Part shown: positions 1 to 11,526 of the stretch, one piece after another
Numbering within the stretch: position 1 is the stretch's first letter
How the letters are laid out: each line of letters opens with the position of its first letter
Assembly (NCBI RefSeq): GCF_002994745.2
Contig: NC_037092.1
Span: forward strand, 80,484,824 to 80,548,823
Length of the DNA stretch: 64,000 nt
Reading direction: 5' to 3'
Source of the DNA: Rosa chinensis
Taxonomy: Eukaryota > Streptophyta > Magnoliopsida > Rosales > Rosaceae
The notes under the pieces: model-generated
Seen by the model: the letters and a program-made list of their open reading frames with translations, nothing else
Told to the model about the DNA's origin: nothing
Databases searched by the model: none
Translations under genes and position numbers: made by a program

Positions 1-1490
1 GTTTTGTCTTATATGATGCTTCACAAACTTATTTGGTTAGTTTACACGATGACTCTATGGACCTTGTTTTATGATCTTGTTACATTGATGAGAAAGGCCT
101 TTGTCTATTTTTCTCTCTTGCATCATAGTTTTATTTTTCTATAATTCATCAAGTAATTTTGAATGCATTTTCTTTTGATTTTTTTTCTTTGAAAGCTTTA
201 TAAACAAAGAAAATGAGAAGTATGAAATGAGAATTAAAATGGAAAAGAATAATGAAAATATAATAAATGTGTTTCTATTATTGTAAATCTCAGCATAAGG
301 AAAAAATATAATTTTCCTATTTAATTTGTAGTTTGTAACCGTCTTTTTTTATAAGGATATATATGTCATTTAATAATTAAAAAAATAAGAGAGGTCTAAT
401 GAGTAGATTAAGAGGTCCCAATAGAAACTCTCATTTGGTAAACATGTATCGGTCAGTTGTGGTATGTGGGTTATTTGGAATAACCAACACTGTGTATGCC
501 ACTAGTCTAAATCTTGCGGATATCATGAAATGGGCAGGGTGGGGATAAGAATTGTCGTTTTTACCAACACAAAGAAGAAGTTCATTTGGATAATTTCGGT
601 TTAGTTTATTTAGAATTGGATCAAACCAAATTGGGTATTTGATTTCGGTCTGATTTTGGTTGTTATGTTAATATGTTATCAAGGTTACGAACTAGTAGCT
701 TAATTCATTCTGCACAAAAATCCCAGGAAGAAACAATAATATTTATCAAAAGAAACCTTTAAATCTTTAACAGTCATTTTTAGAAAATACATAGTCTCTA
801 AAATCATGGAAACAACATTATCAGCTTCTGCCACATGAATTCTTACTTACTCGCCCGTCAATTTTGAGAGAATGTCTTTGTCGATGCACTGAGGTAGTAG
901 AAGAAAGAAGAATTAGATAAATGATGAGAAGAGAAAAGAATTTAGCGTTTTGATCTCATAGCTAAATTGACGTGGTTTTGGGAAAAAAGTATTAAGATGA
1001 CATTGTATTCACTAAACTTAGTTCAGTTCGGTTTGAAATTTTGATCTTACAAAACCTGATATCTATCTTGATGGACTTCGATTCAGTTCAGTTCAGTTTG
1101 GTACTACACACACAAAGAGGTCAAAATTGTACTTCAAAGTTCAAACGTTCTTTCAGCCGGTAACAAACACAGTCGGGGACTCGGGTGGATGAAATAATCA
1201 AAGGAATACGAATAGAGAGCAAAGACAAACCATGATACAAACCAGCCGACCTTGTCATATACAGATCATAGCCAGCGGTGCCCAGTGGCCAATGGTGTGT
1301 CAGCTTGTGGGCCACCCCTGTGCATGTGGCTCTCCTCATTCGCCCCCACGTTCACATCCCCCCTCTTATTTAATTCATTTCTAAATCGTAATTAAAATCA
1401 AAATCATTACAAAAAAAACATAAATATTCTCCCTTAATAATATTCTATTAATAATCTCATCGAATATAAAACCGCAAATCCGATCACCGT
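1..1490. other. AT-rich upstream region, no gene seen
   Basis: I see no credible coding frame here. Stretches near 590-680 and 1010-1110 are rich in variants of TTCGGTTT/TTCAGTT, a style common at the ends of old plant repeats, but I found no inverted ends or target duplication. The last part (about 1350-1560) leads into the WIP gene and probably holds its promoter and 5' untranslated leader; no clear TATA box could be assigned. Confidence 0.4.
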
Positions 1491-1791
1491 TTAGGGTTTC
1501 CAATGTCGTCCCAATTTATCATCACGCTCAATCTTCATCATCTTAGCTTCATTTAATTCCAACAATGGTACGTACCCAATTCCCAGAATTCAATTATTGA
1601 AGCATTTAATTTTTCAATCATTTTGTGGTGTGGGTTTGTTTGATTGTGGTTTTGATTTCTAGTGGAAAGATCAAATTTTGATTTGGAGTTTTGAATATTT
1701 GGTAGATTTGGGCCATGAGCTGGAATGATGGTTGTTCTTGTTCTCGATCTTGATCTAATTGAATTGGGGACCCTGGGTTTTTGTTAGTGTT

Positions 1792-4276
1792 ATGGATTTG
1801 GGGAGTGAATATGTGGATGATAATCATGTAAACCCAGAACCTGTGTCCCATGGTGTTGATGATGCTGATGATGGGGATAGTGTTGAGGTTAGGAACAATG
1901 GGTCCTCTGCTAATGGGATTGGAAATGGACCTGGGACTAGAGCTCCAGCGGTGGATTTGACTCTTTCGGCCGGGAAATCACCCGGTGGTGGTGGAGGGTC
2001 GAATCCTGCTTCGAAGGGGCAAGGCTTGAGGAGGTGGAAGCGAATTCCGAGACTTTTGGGTAATGATGGAGGTGGCAATTCAGTAGATGATTCTAGTAGG
2101 AAGCGGGGTATGTCGGGTTCTGAAATTCCGGTTAAGGCTAGGAATGCTCCGGTTGAGGTTGATCATAATAACAGTGAGGGCTCGGTTGGATCCGTGAATA
2201 TGGTGAGAAATTCGGGAGGTGCTGATGGCTTTGGATTTGGATTTGGTGGTGCTAGTCCGGATTCTAGATTTGGTGTTGGTCCTGTTTTTGCTGCTCGTGC
2301 AGATTCTGATAACAGTGAGGATCGGAGTAGTAAGTCTTCCACAGCTGCCAGTGCTCCAAAGGGCAGGTATGACGTGCCTGTACCAGTAAACCAACCACGG
2401 AATAGGGTGAAGAATGCTAGCACAAAGAGTTGGAGTAATTCAGCTCAAAGTTCTCAACCGGGGAGGGGACGGAGTGAAAGCAGTAAGAAGCATAGAGGAG
2501 ACAGGGTCAAAATCGAGAAGGAAAACTCTCATTCCAGCATGGAATCTGACTCAAGAAGCTCCAACTTTGTCTTTATGCAGAATGCACCTCTGTCTAGTAA
2601 TGGGAAGCAAAGTAGAAGATCAATGAGTCAGGAAGGAGAAAATAGTGATGAAGCTCATGCAAGTGAGCAACAATTCAGTGAAGAAGTTCAAACTGGTTAT
2701 CGGAGAGAGAATGCGGTAGAAGTTGAAGATTTTTCACAAGATTTAGATGCCGACTTGTCATGGGAGGGTAAGCTACGCAAAAGCAAGAAGCATGGGTCCT
2801 TTGCGGATATGGATCCTCTAGCTGAGTCTATGTTCAACTTCCAGACTGTACAAGAAGCACTCCAGAAAGGTTAGTCTACCTCAAACCTAGAAAGATTTCT
2901 TATGGCAGTTCTGGTATTGCCACATTGCTTTTCTATTAGTATACATTGTTTTTGTAAAGTCTATTAATCTTCTTTTTCCTTCTCTGGTGTTTATTAGTTC
3001 TCAACCTTAAAATGTTTTGATTTAGTCATTTCTGGATGATCAGGATAAGGTATAAGTAATCACATAAATATTAGAATTAGGCAACATTATATTAGATGGC
3101 TGGATACCTCGTTATGTAAAACTGTGCTGTTTGCTAGTTACATTTACAGGAACCTAGATCTCAATTTTACTATTTGGTAATATATGCCTCCATGTTCATT
3201 GAAGTTCTAAGTTTTAGCAGTCTTTCATGTTCTCAGAACTCAGAAGTGGTGCTTCTATGATCTCACTGTTTTTTTTTTTTTTTTGAGGGAAAAGTGTCCA
3301 TATTTTCTCCATTCTCTCCAAGAAAATGTGTATTATCCTTTTTGTTGTGTCTTGTTCTACACATGTTGGTTATCATATCTAGGGCTGTCAATGGGTCGTG
3401 TCGGGTTGGGTTCGTGTCGGGTCAAAGTATTTGTCGTGTTATGGGAGACAAACCCAAACCCAACCCATTTAATAATCGTGTCAAAAATTTAAACCCAAAC
3501 CCAACCTATATATTAAACGGGTTACCCGTTTCCAACCCGTTTAACCCATTTAATAAATAGGTCATGTCGTGTTAGATAAAATGACCCATTAACAATGTGA
3601 CCCATTTAACTAAAAAAATGCATGACTTGATTAAATTCACTAAAAACTCCACAAGACAAGAGTATAAATAATTATATATAATTCATAAATAATCAAATAC
3701 AAGTTGTCTAATCCTAGAATCAAATACTCTGAGCTTCTAATATTACAAGAAAAAATATAGCATAATCCATAATTAAATTTGAAGTTTAAAATTGAATGTA
3801 GAGCATCGATAAAATCCTAACTTCCAAAGTCTTCTTCACTTTATTCAAAAAGAAAAGCAAGTGATCACCACCTACAGTAAGAAGCAAATCAAAATCAGTA
3901 GATTAAACTAGCATCAAACTCACACAAAACGTAATTAGGACACTAAAAGGAAGATCTACTTCCTCACAGTAAAAGAGTAAAAAAAACGCTGCAGAAGTAA
4001 TTAACGTCACTTAGGCACTTAGCCCTTTGTTTATTATCTGGACCCAATGGAAGCACTTCAAACTTAGACCATACATTTGATGTGAGCTTTCTTCGCCTCT
4101 TATCAAACTTTGGAGATGCAGTATTTGCTTCTTGGTAATCATGCATCACATTCTCATTATTTTCAACAAGATCACCTTGAGCATTTTCAACATCTTGAGC
4201 ATTGTCATTAACAGGATCCATCTGCCATACATAATACGATATTAATAAGTAAACAAATTATATGCAAAGTAGAGAA

Positions 4277-4340
<64 letters not shown>

Positions 4341-6152
4341 AATTGTGAGTAAGGCCGAAACAAACAATTTACTATTTTACTTTGGCTATTAAACTAAACT
4401 CTATATTGTTATATATATAGCTTTCAACTAGCAGTACATAATGGACATAATAATAGAAATCAATGATAGACAAGCACTGCTCTAACCTCACAAGCATATA
4501 TATTATATAATAGACATGACCTATATACTATATAGTACTGGACGTAGCCATGATTCCTTGAATGATGAATCCATGATCATTCTCTACGATTAAGATTTTA
4601 ATTGAGATGTCATAAATGGACAAAAATTAGACATGACCTATGAAACTAAACTAATCAAAGGAGAGCAAATAACAAGATGGATATGCTATATACTACTATA
4701 CCTTTGCAGTTTGCAGAGAATCAAAATAGAAGAAGATTTGATGCAAATGACCCGTGAGTGTTAGGGTTTGTGTGTTGATACAAGACCCAAACAAGAGAAT
4801 TTATAGTGTTAACAGTAACCCTAGCTTAAAGTGAGAAAAAGACTTATTCAACCTTTATATGCATATATTATTATTTTTTTAAATGGGTCGTGTATGCGGT
4901 TATATATATAATATAACCCAACCCATTTAATAAACGGGTTATATGGGTTCACTTCGTGTTGGCGGGTTGACCCGTGACCGACCCGTTTATTAAATGGGTC
5001 ATGACGGGTTGACCCGCCGTTGACCCGCTTTTTAATCGTGCGGGTTCAACCCGCTTTATTTCGTGCGGGTTTCGAGTCGTGTTAGCGGGTCGTGTCGGAA
5101 TTGACAGCCCTAATCATATCTGCTTTTTGGGGTTCATTTTTTGCCTCCTCCAAAAGTAGACCTGATGCACAATTTCTCAAATTCTTTGATTGTTGGGTAG
5201 AAGCTTTGCTTTTTTTCATGGAAATGATCATTCTCTTTCATTAAGTTAATAGTGTCTTTCTTCCATATTCCTGCAAAAGCTATTTGTGACTTCTTTTTTA
5301 CTACTTTTGGAGGGGCCAGTTTTTTTTTTTTTTTTTTTTTAATTCGAAATTTGCTTCAATATTGGGGAAGTTCCTGCTATGGCTTTTGTTAATTGAATTA
5401 TGTGTGCTCATGCAGAGGTTCAGAAATTTGGGGAGATTGGGAAAGAACCTATATCACGAGGTGATAATTCAGTGAAGCCTATTGACCCCTCTTCAAGTGA
5501 TCCGGAAATTATTGAATCCAATCTATCTGATCAGTTGGGTTCTGAAAAGATTGGACGAACTTTTTCGAATTCCTTGGAAGCACAGATATTGAGTTTGAAA
5601 CAGCATGTGAAACTTATGGAAGGCGAGCTGGATGAGACTAGGGCTAGGCTTCAGGTGAAGGAGTCCAGGGTTGCTGAACTGGAAGATATTCTTAACATTA
5701 GCAAGTCTTTTAAAGAAGAATCAGGTAGTACCGTAGAGTTACAGGAGGAACAATACAGAGAGCTAGAGGCTGAGGTTGAGATCTTGTTCAGGCAAAAGAT
5801 TGAAGCGGAGGTTGAGTATATTGTAATAAAAACTACAACACAGAAGGTGAAGTTTGCTACAGGTGACCAAATTGCACTCATTGAGGAGCAAGAAGCAGTA
5901 GCTGGAGAACAAGCGCGGATACTGAACAAGCTTGGGGAAGCACAAATTAGGGCTTCAAAGCTAAAAGAACGAACAGAGGAATTGGGAAAGTATTGCGGAG
6001 ATGTTTTAGGGACAGAAGAGGTCTTTACTATGCAGAAGAAATTATGTAAGGTTAGCTCATGTTTTTTTGTCCAGTTGCTTTTGTTGGCTTTAGCCATCTG
6101 GTTTTTTTTGTTACAATCATCTCCCCCTCAAGGGACGGTTGTACCCACCTGA
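1792..6152 (+). CDS. WIP: WPP domain-interacting protein (plant KASH protein, WIP family)
   Basis: Two coding exons, 1792-2869 and 5416-6152, give 604 residues. Donor AAAG|GTTAGT and acceptor TGCAG|AGG join in phase 1 and rebuild a Glu codon. The ATG at 1792 (MDLGSEY) is chosen because the frame upstream has only a TTG. The first 359 residues are low-complexity, Ser/Gly/Asn-rich with basic patches; residues about 412-555 are heptad-rich coiled coil; residues 576-592 are a strongly hydrophobic membrane anchor; the protein ends in VVPT. A C-terminal anchor followed by a short lumenal tail ending in VPT is the signature of plant KASH proteins. Family knowledge: WIPs sit in the outer nuclear membrane, bind SUN proteins in the lumen and WIT/RanGAP1 on the cytosolic side, and help move and shape nuclei. 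A 5' UTR intron is possible (donor GTACGT at 1568). The intron holds a hAT element. No frame break seen; likely functional. Confidence 0.88.
3964..4221 (-). pseudogene. hAT transposase N-terminal fragment (BED zinc-finger start)
   Basis: An 85-codon frame whose middle reads [16 protein letters not shown] followed by KQRAKC. This is the start of the BED-type zinc finger found near the N-terminus of plant RICESLEEPER/DAYSLEEPER-like hAT transposases. The frame then runs into unrelated sequence (after AKCLSDV) and stops, so the second half of the finger, the DDE core and the dimerisation domain are gone. About 500 bp of sequence between its start and the right TIR may be its old promoter. Confidence 0.7.
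4277..4336. repeat. (AT)n-(GT)n-(AT)n microsatellite
   Basis: A 60-bp compound dinucleotide repeat inside the hAT element: AT repeats, then about seven GT units, then AT repeats. Likely polymorphic in length. Confidence 0.85.
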
Positions 6153-7020
6153 GTCTGAGAGTAGTAATGCCTTTTTTCTGTGTATTCTCAACCACTTAGG
6201 CAGATATTTGAGTGTTGCATTTTATCCATCTATTATTATTAGAACATATATTTTTTTTCTTTCTCATTCTTTGCTTCTCCTTTCCTTTCTTTTGTAACAT
6301 ATATTTATAATTCTAGATTTCTTCTGGGAATGCTTTCATCCTGAAATTATAACCTTGATACAAAGCCATGCTGTATTTACCTTCCCTTTTGCCAAGTTCA
6401 TATAATAAATTAGTTGGCTAGTTCTTTGATCGACATTGAATCACCTGTAACTTATGTTCTATTACAATTGTAAAGATGTGATTACTCTTCTTGTTTATGA
6501 ATTTTGATTGACATTGAATTCACCTGTCTTATGGTGGTGATATGATTCATATTATTTTATTTTTATTCTTGTTGGGGTTGCGTTTGCTATGTAGTGGAGT
6601 CCTTGAAGGATAGAATGTAAAACTTGGGCTGGCATGCTGCAAAGTGCAAACCCATACTATATGAGATATGTGCTGTGACTTCTATCTCTTCAGAGTTTTA
6701 ACTTGAGCTGATCTTCCCAAATTTTACTTTTATTATGGTATATTTATTTGTTTTTATCTTTTTTGCATAAGAAGCTATGTCCAACTTTATGAGCCTTTGT
6801 TCTCTCAAAAAATAAAAACTTTATGAGCCTTTGAAAAGATTAACAGGCCTTTAGGAAAAAAAAAAGATTAACAGGCCATCAATAACTTGGTTGAAGATCG
6901 ACGGAAGAACACATAAAAGAAGCGCCAAAATTACAAGTTTAAGTTTACCTGGACATCCTGTTTCTGATGGGGTATCGATCTTGCATTCTAACAAGGACGC
7001 TTAGCTTTTGATTCTTTTGA
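6153..7020. other. WIP 3' untranslated region and intergenic DNA
   Basis: T-rich sequence following the WIP stop codon, without a coding frame. Several AATAAA-like elements occur but no single polyadenylation site can be assigned by eye. Confidence 0.4.
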
Positions 7021-7110
7021 TGCTTTGTTCCTTGCTTTTGGTCGAAACTCACTAAACCTCTTACTATTGAATACTTCAACACTATTACCATGTCAAGCGC
7101 AAACGAACAT

Positions 7111-7667
7111 TCAGACCGAGATTAAGGTTTCTCGGAAGAAGACAAGAGAACGGGGTGATCTCTCCAACTCTTCCTCAACCATGTCATGCCAAGTCATAAT
7201 AGGCAAGAATGAATCATGTGAAGCAACATTTCGCTCCTTGAGCTCATGAGTAGTCTCAACATCCTTTTCTAAGGTTGATGCATTGACAACAACCTTGGCA
7301 ATGTTATCAGTAGGTAGCTCATAGTTAGCACTCATAACCTCATTAGCTAAAACCTCAATTCTGTTACTTGAGATCTTGTGAACCTCAGAACCTCCATGCT
7401 TAAAGAGTTGTTAGGTTCTACATTCGTTTCCTCGGAAAACATTGCATTCCTTGAAGGGGAGTGACCTTGTGAATTGCTTACATGACAGGGAGAGGGTGTA
7501 CCAGACCCTTGGTCATCAGTATTTGCAGTGTTTAATTGCATTTGTTCAATAAATAGCTCAAAAATATTTTCTGCTGCCACCCGAACACCTGCAACAATGT
7601 CCGAAAGGTATTGTTGGTGCCAATAGTGAATAGTCTTGACAGTTAAAATCAAACTTGTCTTCTGCAA
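7111..7667 (-). pseudogene. Degenerate coding fragment of unknown origin
   Basis: Two nearly adjacent minus-strand frames (7347-7667, 106 codons; 7111-7335, 74 codons) have protein-like composition and are separated only by a stop and a few bases. The first contains the stretch IHYWHQQYLSDIVAGVRV, the second MTWHDMVEEELERSPRSL. I do not recognise the family. It may be a captured or retrotransposon-derived fragment. No start context, splice signals or promoter could be supported. Confidence 0.3.
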
Positions 7668-7992
7668 ACTTATCTTTTCTCTCTCCTCTTTCTTCTTTTC
7701 TTTCTCCCTAAGTGAAATCTGGGATAAGAAGAGCCAGAGACATATCTAGCAGTGTCTATGGTTCTAGGCGAGAGGTGCGCTGCCTAGAGTTTTGATGTAC
7801 TATTTGAGAATGTAGTGCATTATCTATTACTTTCAATCTCGGCACAAAAGATCCTAGTTAGAAATGGTCAGATAGAACATGATTTTTAGTATTCTCCTTT
7901 TTTTACTTTTAGAAAAAGTAAAAAAATCAAGTCGATATTTTTGAATTCTGTCAAGTAGGGCACATTCTGAAAATTATGCTTTGATAATTGTA

Positions 7993-8138
7993 GATTATGT
8001 CACAAGAAAATTTCACAAATAAAGGGTCTTGACATAGTTTGAGACTTTTTAGGTGTCATGGGGACAGTCGTGACATGTCAAAACTTGTCAAACATTATTA
8101 TTATTATTTTTTTAAATAATTTATCCTGTGACATAATC
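7993..8138. mobile_element. Possible small MITE
   Basis: A 146-bp stretch begins GATTATGTCACA and ends with the exact complement, TGTGACATAATC; similarity continues imperfectly inward (about 16 of 20 bases by eye). The interior is AT-rich and noncoding. No convincing target duplication was found, so family assignment is open. Confidence 0.35.
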
Positions 8139-8965
8139 ACTATTATTAAAACATTATAGAGAATAACCTTCACTCGACGAAACTCACAAATCACAATCTG
8201 ACTTTTTTTTTTAATGAATTTTCTTGTTTTCTAATTTTGAAAAATCATAGAAAAAAATTGGGTTAAGATTTTTGAGTTCTATCAATTCGAGAATTGCTAA
8301 AAAATCATGAAGTAGGAATGAAAAAATTTGGTGAGAAAATAAGAACATACATTTTTGGGCAAAAAAATGGGTGCACAGTTTTGAATCGAAAATCACAGAC
8401 TTAGAATTTTTTATTTTTATTATTATTATTTTTTTATTCTAAAAAGTTTCGGAGTCGGTTATGTAACACATTTTTGTTGTGCTTATCCTCATGAGCATTA
8501 CTGACCCCAAATTAGAGATGAAACTACTAACTAGTGATTTTCCAACTAACGTACATTGGCAGTCACTGAATGCGACTAGGTTCTCATTCCAGTCCTAATC
8601 GAATTAAGGACTACCCTCCATAGTCACAATCTCACTAGAGTGTTTATATAATTCTAGTAAGTTTTACAGGAAGTGATAATGGAAATTAAACTCGAACTTC
8701 AAAATCCAAACTGGAGTTGCAGTGGCACAACGTTTCTCTTTCAATTTTGCGATTAGGGTTCATCAGCTACTTACATATATCCTAGCTATAGGTTAGTTCT
8801 ATATATTCAAACTTCAGCCATGTTCTTATCCAAAACAAATACGGACATGTAAATAGGTATTGATCAACAAGCTATTATTAATTTCCATTTCGAAACAACA
8901 TCTTATGCGTTGAAAACGAATATCAAAGTCGATTTAATCATTTGATAAAAAAAAGAAAAGAAGAA
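8139..8965. other. AT-rich intergenic DNA
   Basis: No coding frame, RNA gene or bounded repeat was recognised before the copia element. Confidence 0.4.
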
Positions 8966-8970
8966 CAATA

Positions 8971-9205
8971 TGTTTAAGTAAATCCAAATTGTGTCTGGCC
9001 CAAACTCTAGGTTACTTGACCTAGTGGTAATATGGTTTTAATTAGAGATAATCTCAGAGAATATCTTAGAGATATCCATTCAATGTATGATTATTTTTCC
9101 TTGTACAATTCAGATTTTATGCATTGTAATCCTCTGTATAAAGAGGCTCCTATTATCAATGAGAATACACAATGATTTTCTCTCAATTCCTGTTTCTCTA
9201 AAACA
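8971..9205 (+). repeat. 5' LTR of the copia element
   Basis: Matches the 3' LTR in length (235 bp) and over its whole length. It contains TGTATAAAGAGG near 9137, a likely TATA element of the retrotransposon promoter. The sequence just inside (CGTTATCAGCACGA) should hold the primer-binding site; it shares TATCA with the initiator-Met type but is not a clean match. Confidence 0.92.
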
Positions 9206-10467
9206 CGTTATCAGCACGAAGCCCTAACCCTGAAACCCTAAAATCATAGCCTTCAAACCCTAGCAACTACTGACCCCCACCTTGAAGCTCTCCATCCCAG
9301 GAGCCCAGAACCACTGGCGGCGCCACAGGAACCGGCCTGAAAAGTACCGAACCGACCTCCAGAAGATAAAAACAATCCCTGCCCGGTTTACATCCTCCCA
9401 CGCCGCCTTCTACCTTTAAACTTGGTCACCATCTACATCTTGATTGTAGGACCCAGGAACCGGAATAGTAATTCCCAGAACCGGCCGCACAATCACGGGA
9501 TCGGCTAGTCAAAGGTGCTGCAACATGACGTCGGACTGGCCAGCCCAGTTGCTGCATCTGCCCAGTTCATTGCCCTGCCCACTTCCAGCCTAACCCAGTC
9601 ACCGGCAAGCCCAGCCCCTTTGTGCCCCTAGCTTGCTTGCAACTTCCAGCACCGTCGCAGTAGTTCTGCTCGAACCAGAAAAGCAAAAAAAAAAAGAAAA
9701 AGAAAGAGAAGAAGACGCGGAAGAAGAAGGAACAGAAGAAGGAAGGAAAATAAAAGGGTGGGTCCCATGGCCCACGTGCTGGGCAGAGAGAGAGGAAAAA
9801 AAAAAGGAAAAGAGGGTGTAGACGTGGCCCACTGCCACAAGAAGAAGAAAAGATCGAAAGAAGCAGAAAGGGAAGACACGGCTAGAAGAAAAAAAGAAAA
9901 ACAAAGTGGCCCCACGGCCCAAAATTTGGTCAAAGGCAGAAGGAAGAAAAAAAAATAGAGAAGGAAAGACATGCGGGCCCAGAAGAAAAGTCAAGGCCTC
10001 AGTGGGCCTGGGCTGAAGCAAGAAAGAAAAGAAGAGAAAGATAGGCCGGGGCCAAAGCAATTGATCAGCCCGCCAGCCAACCTCCGACCACCTCTGACAG
10101 TCGCTGCCGCAGGCACCTACGACTTCCGGCAAGATTTAAAGGTTCTTTTAGTTCCCGTTTTAAAGTTTTTCTTTTTTTTTCTCTAGGACTTGCAACATCC
10201 CTTCTTCTACCCCCCTTTCTTCTTCATAGGGGAGACCAAAAGCCGAACTGTGGGGGTTCATGCTTACTCCAAGCTTGGAGCTTGTTGAGATCTCCATACT
10301 TAGAGTTTGTAGAGAATTTATGATCGACCACTTACATCATTGTTTCGATCTAATCCAATCCCTCTTGGAATAGAATTTCTTGGAAGCGACTACGCTCAGA
10401 AATTTTATATGTTTTCGTGATAGCTTTTTCAGCTCCGAAACTAACCCTTTTCTTGTTCTCTTTCAGG
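9206..10467 (+). other. Copia leader, purine-rich
   Basis: A 1.26 kb untranslated leader. 9680-10040 is very rich in A and G (GAAGAAGAA-like runs). The frames seen on either strand there are consequences of this composition, not genes. The leader ends with a pyrimidine tract and CAG directly before the gag ATG (TTCTCTTTCAG|G ATG), which looks like a 3' splice site. Confidence 0.6.
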
Positions 10468-11526
10468 ATGAGTAACCTGAACAAATTGAACTTTGCTCCA
10501 TTGGGAACAACAAGCTCTGGATATCACAGGTGGGTTCGTGATGTCCGCCAGCATCTCAAGGCCGATGGAATCCTGGATACGATTCTCGAGCCTAGCCATG
10601 ACATGTTAACTGTTGAGCAAGCTCAAGCTTGGGAAGCAAATAGAGCATCCTTAGAGGAAAATAAAGCGAAAGCAGTCATCCTAATGACTTGTCATATGGA
10701 TGATTCGCTCCAGTACGAGTGTATGAATGAAGAAAACCCCAGAAGGCTGTGGGTCTCACTCGAAGAAAGATTTGGCAACGTCTGTGACTCCCTGCTTCCT
10801 GACTTAGAAGTGAGATCGCATAGCCTCCGCTTATGTGATTTCAAGTCAGTTCTTGACTACAACTCGAAAGCACTTCGCATTAAATCCTTAATGGAATTCT
10901 GTGGTAAAGAGATCACAAATGCGATGTTGATTGAGAAGACTCTCTCTACCTTCCCTATCTCTGCATTGATGGTTGCTAAGAACTATCGAATCAATGTTAC
11001 TGCAAGACGGATCACAAGGTTTCATGAGCTCATTGGAGCTATGAATGTCACTAAAAAGCATGATAACATCCTTGTGAAGAATTATAATTCGAGATCCGTG
11101 GGAACAGAGCATATTCCGGAATCCAATTATAGTCGCGCCCCAAAGAGAGGGCGCCAAGAGCGAAACCCTAATCTTAGGGATACATTTGGACGTTCTGGTC
11201 CATATAATCGCTCTACTTGGGAAAGTAACTGCCAAAATAGGCGAACACGGAACCGAAGAGATCAGCGTGGAAAGAGAGAGGGAGGCAATGCCTCTGGCCA
11301 TGTTGGTGGTGCCACTAACACTAAGAGCCATCAAAATGATGCTTTCAAAGCACCTCAATCAATGGAGTTTGAGCAAAGAGATGTATGTTCTCGATGTGGA
11401 GTGTCTGATCATTGGGCATACATTTGTAGAGCTCATGAAGAACTTGTCACCGCCTACAAAGCATATTGTGAAGCAAGAGAAGCTCACTATGTGGAACAAG
11501 AAGATCAAGAAGATGCTCTAGAGTGA
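10468..11526 (+). CDS. gag: Copia gag polyprotein
   Basis: A 352-codon intact frame. The ATG at 10468 (MSNLNKLNFAPL) is preferred over the upstream in-frame ATG at 10417 because family gag proteins start this way and it follows a splice-acceptor-like CAG. The body is the usual copia gag domain: a YHRWVRDVRQHL segment, then LWVSLEERFG. Near the C-terminus is a complete CCHC zinc knuckle, CSRCGVSDHWAYIC (C-x2-C-x4-H-x4-C), used to bind the genomic RNA. The protein would form the virus-like particle. Unlike pol, it has no stop or frameshift, and pol is not fused to it in this copy. Confidence 0.85.
   Translation: MSNLNKLNFAPLGTTSSGYHRWVRDVRQHLKADGILDTILEPSHDMLTVEQAQAWEANRASLEENKAKAVILMTCHMDDSLQYECMNEENPRRLWVSLEERFGNVCDSLLPDLEVRSHSLRLCDFKSVLDYNSKALRIKSLMEFCGKEITNAMLIEKTLSTFPISALMVAKNYRINVTARRITRFHELIGAMNVTKKHDNILVKNYNSRSVGTEHIPESNYSRAPKRGRQERNPNLRDTFGRSGPYNRSTWESNCQNRRTRNRRDQRGKREGGNASGHVGGATNTKSHQNDAFKAPQSMEFEQRDVCSRCGVSDHWAYICRAHEELVTAYKAYCEAREAHYVEQEDQEDALE

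Larger units (their letters stand above)
3380..5112 (-). mobile_element. Non-autonomous hAT element inside the WIP intron
   Basis: The 1,733-bp element has perfect 13-bp terminal inverted repeats (TAGGGCTGTCAAT at the left, its complement at the right) and a perfect 8-bp target duplication ATCATATC at 3372-3379 and 5113-5120. The 8-bp duplication and this TIR are typical of hAT. Both ends carry many subterminal copies of AACCCGTTT/ACCCATTT-like motifs. The only coding remnant is the BED-finger fragment at 3964-4221 on the minus strand, antisense to WIP. No catalytic transposase core remains, so it could only be moved in trans. Confidence 0.9.

Noticed and set aside
590..1108. A MITE bounded by TTCGGTTT-like ends upstream of WIP
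   Set aside because: The similar motifs are in the same orientation and no target duplication was found.
9599..10132. 177-codon minus-strand frame and overlapping + strand frames in the copia leader
   Set aside because: Low-complexity Phe/Leu/Ser or Lys/Glu runs produced by a purine-rich leader.
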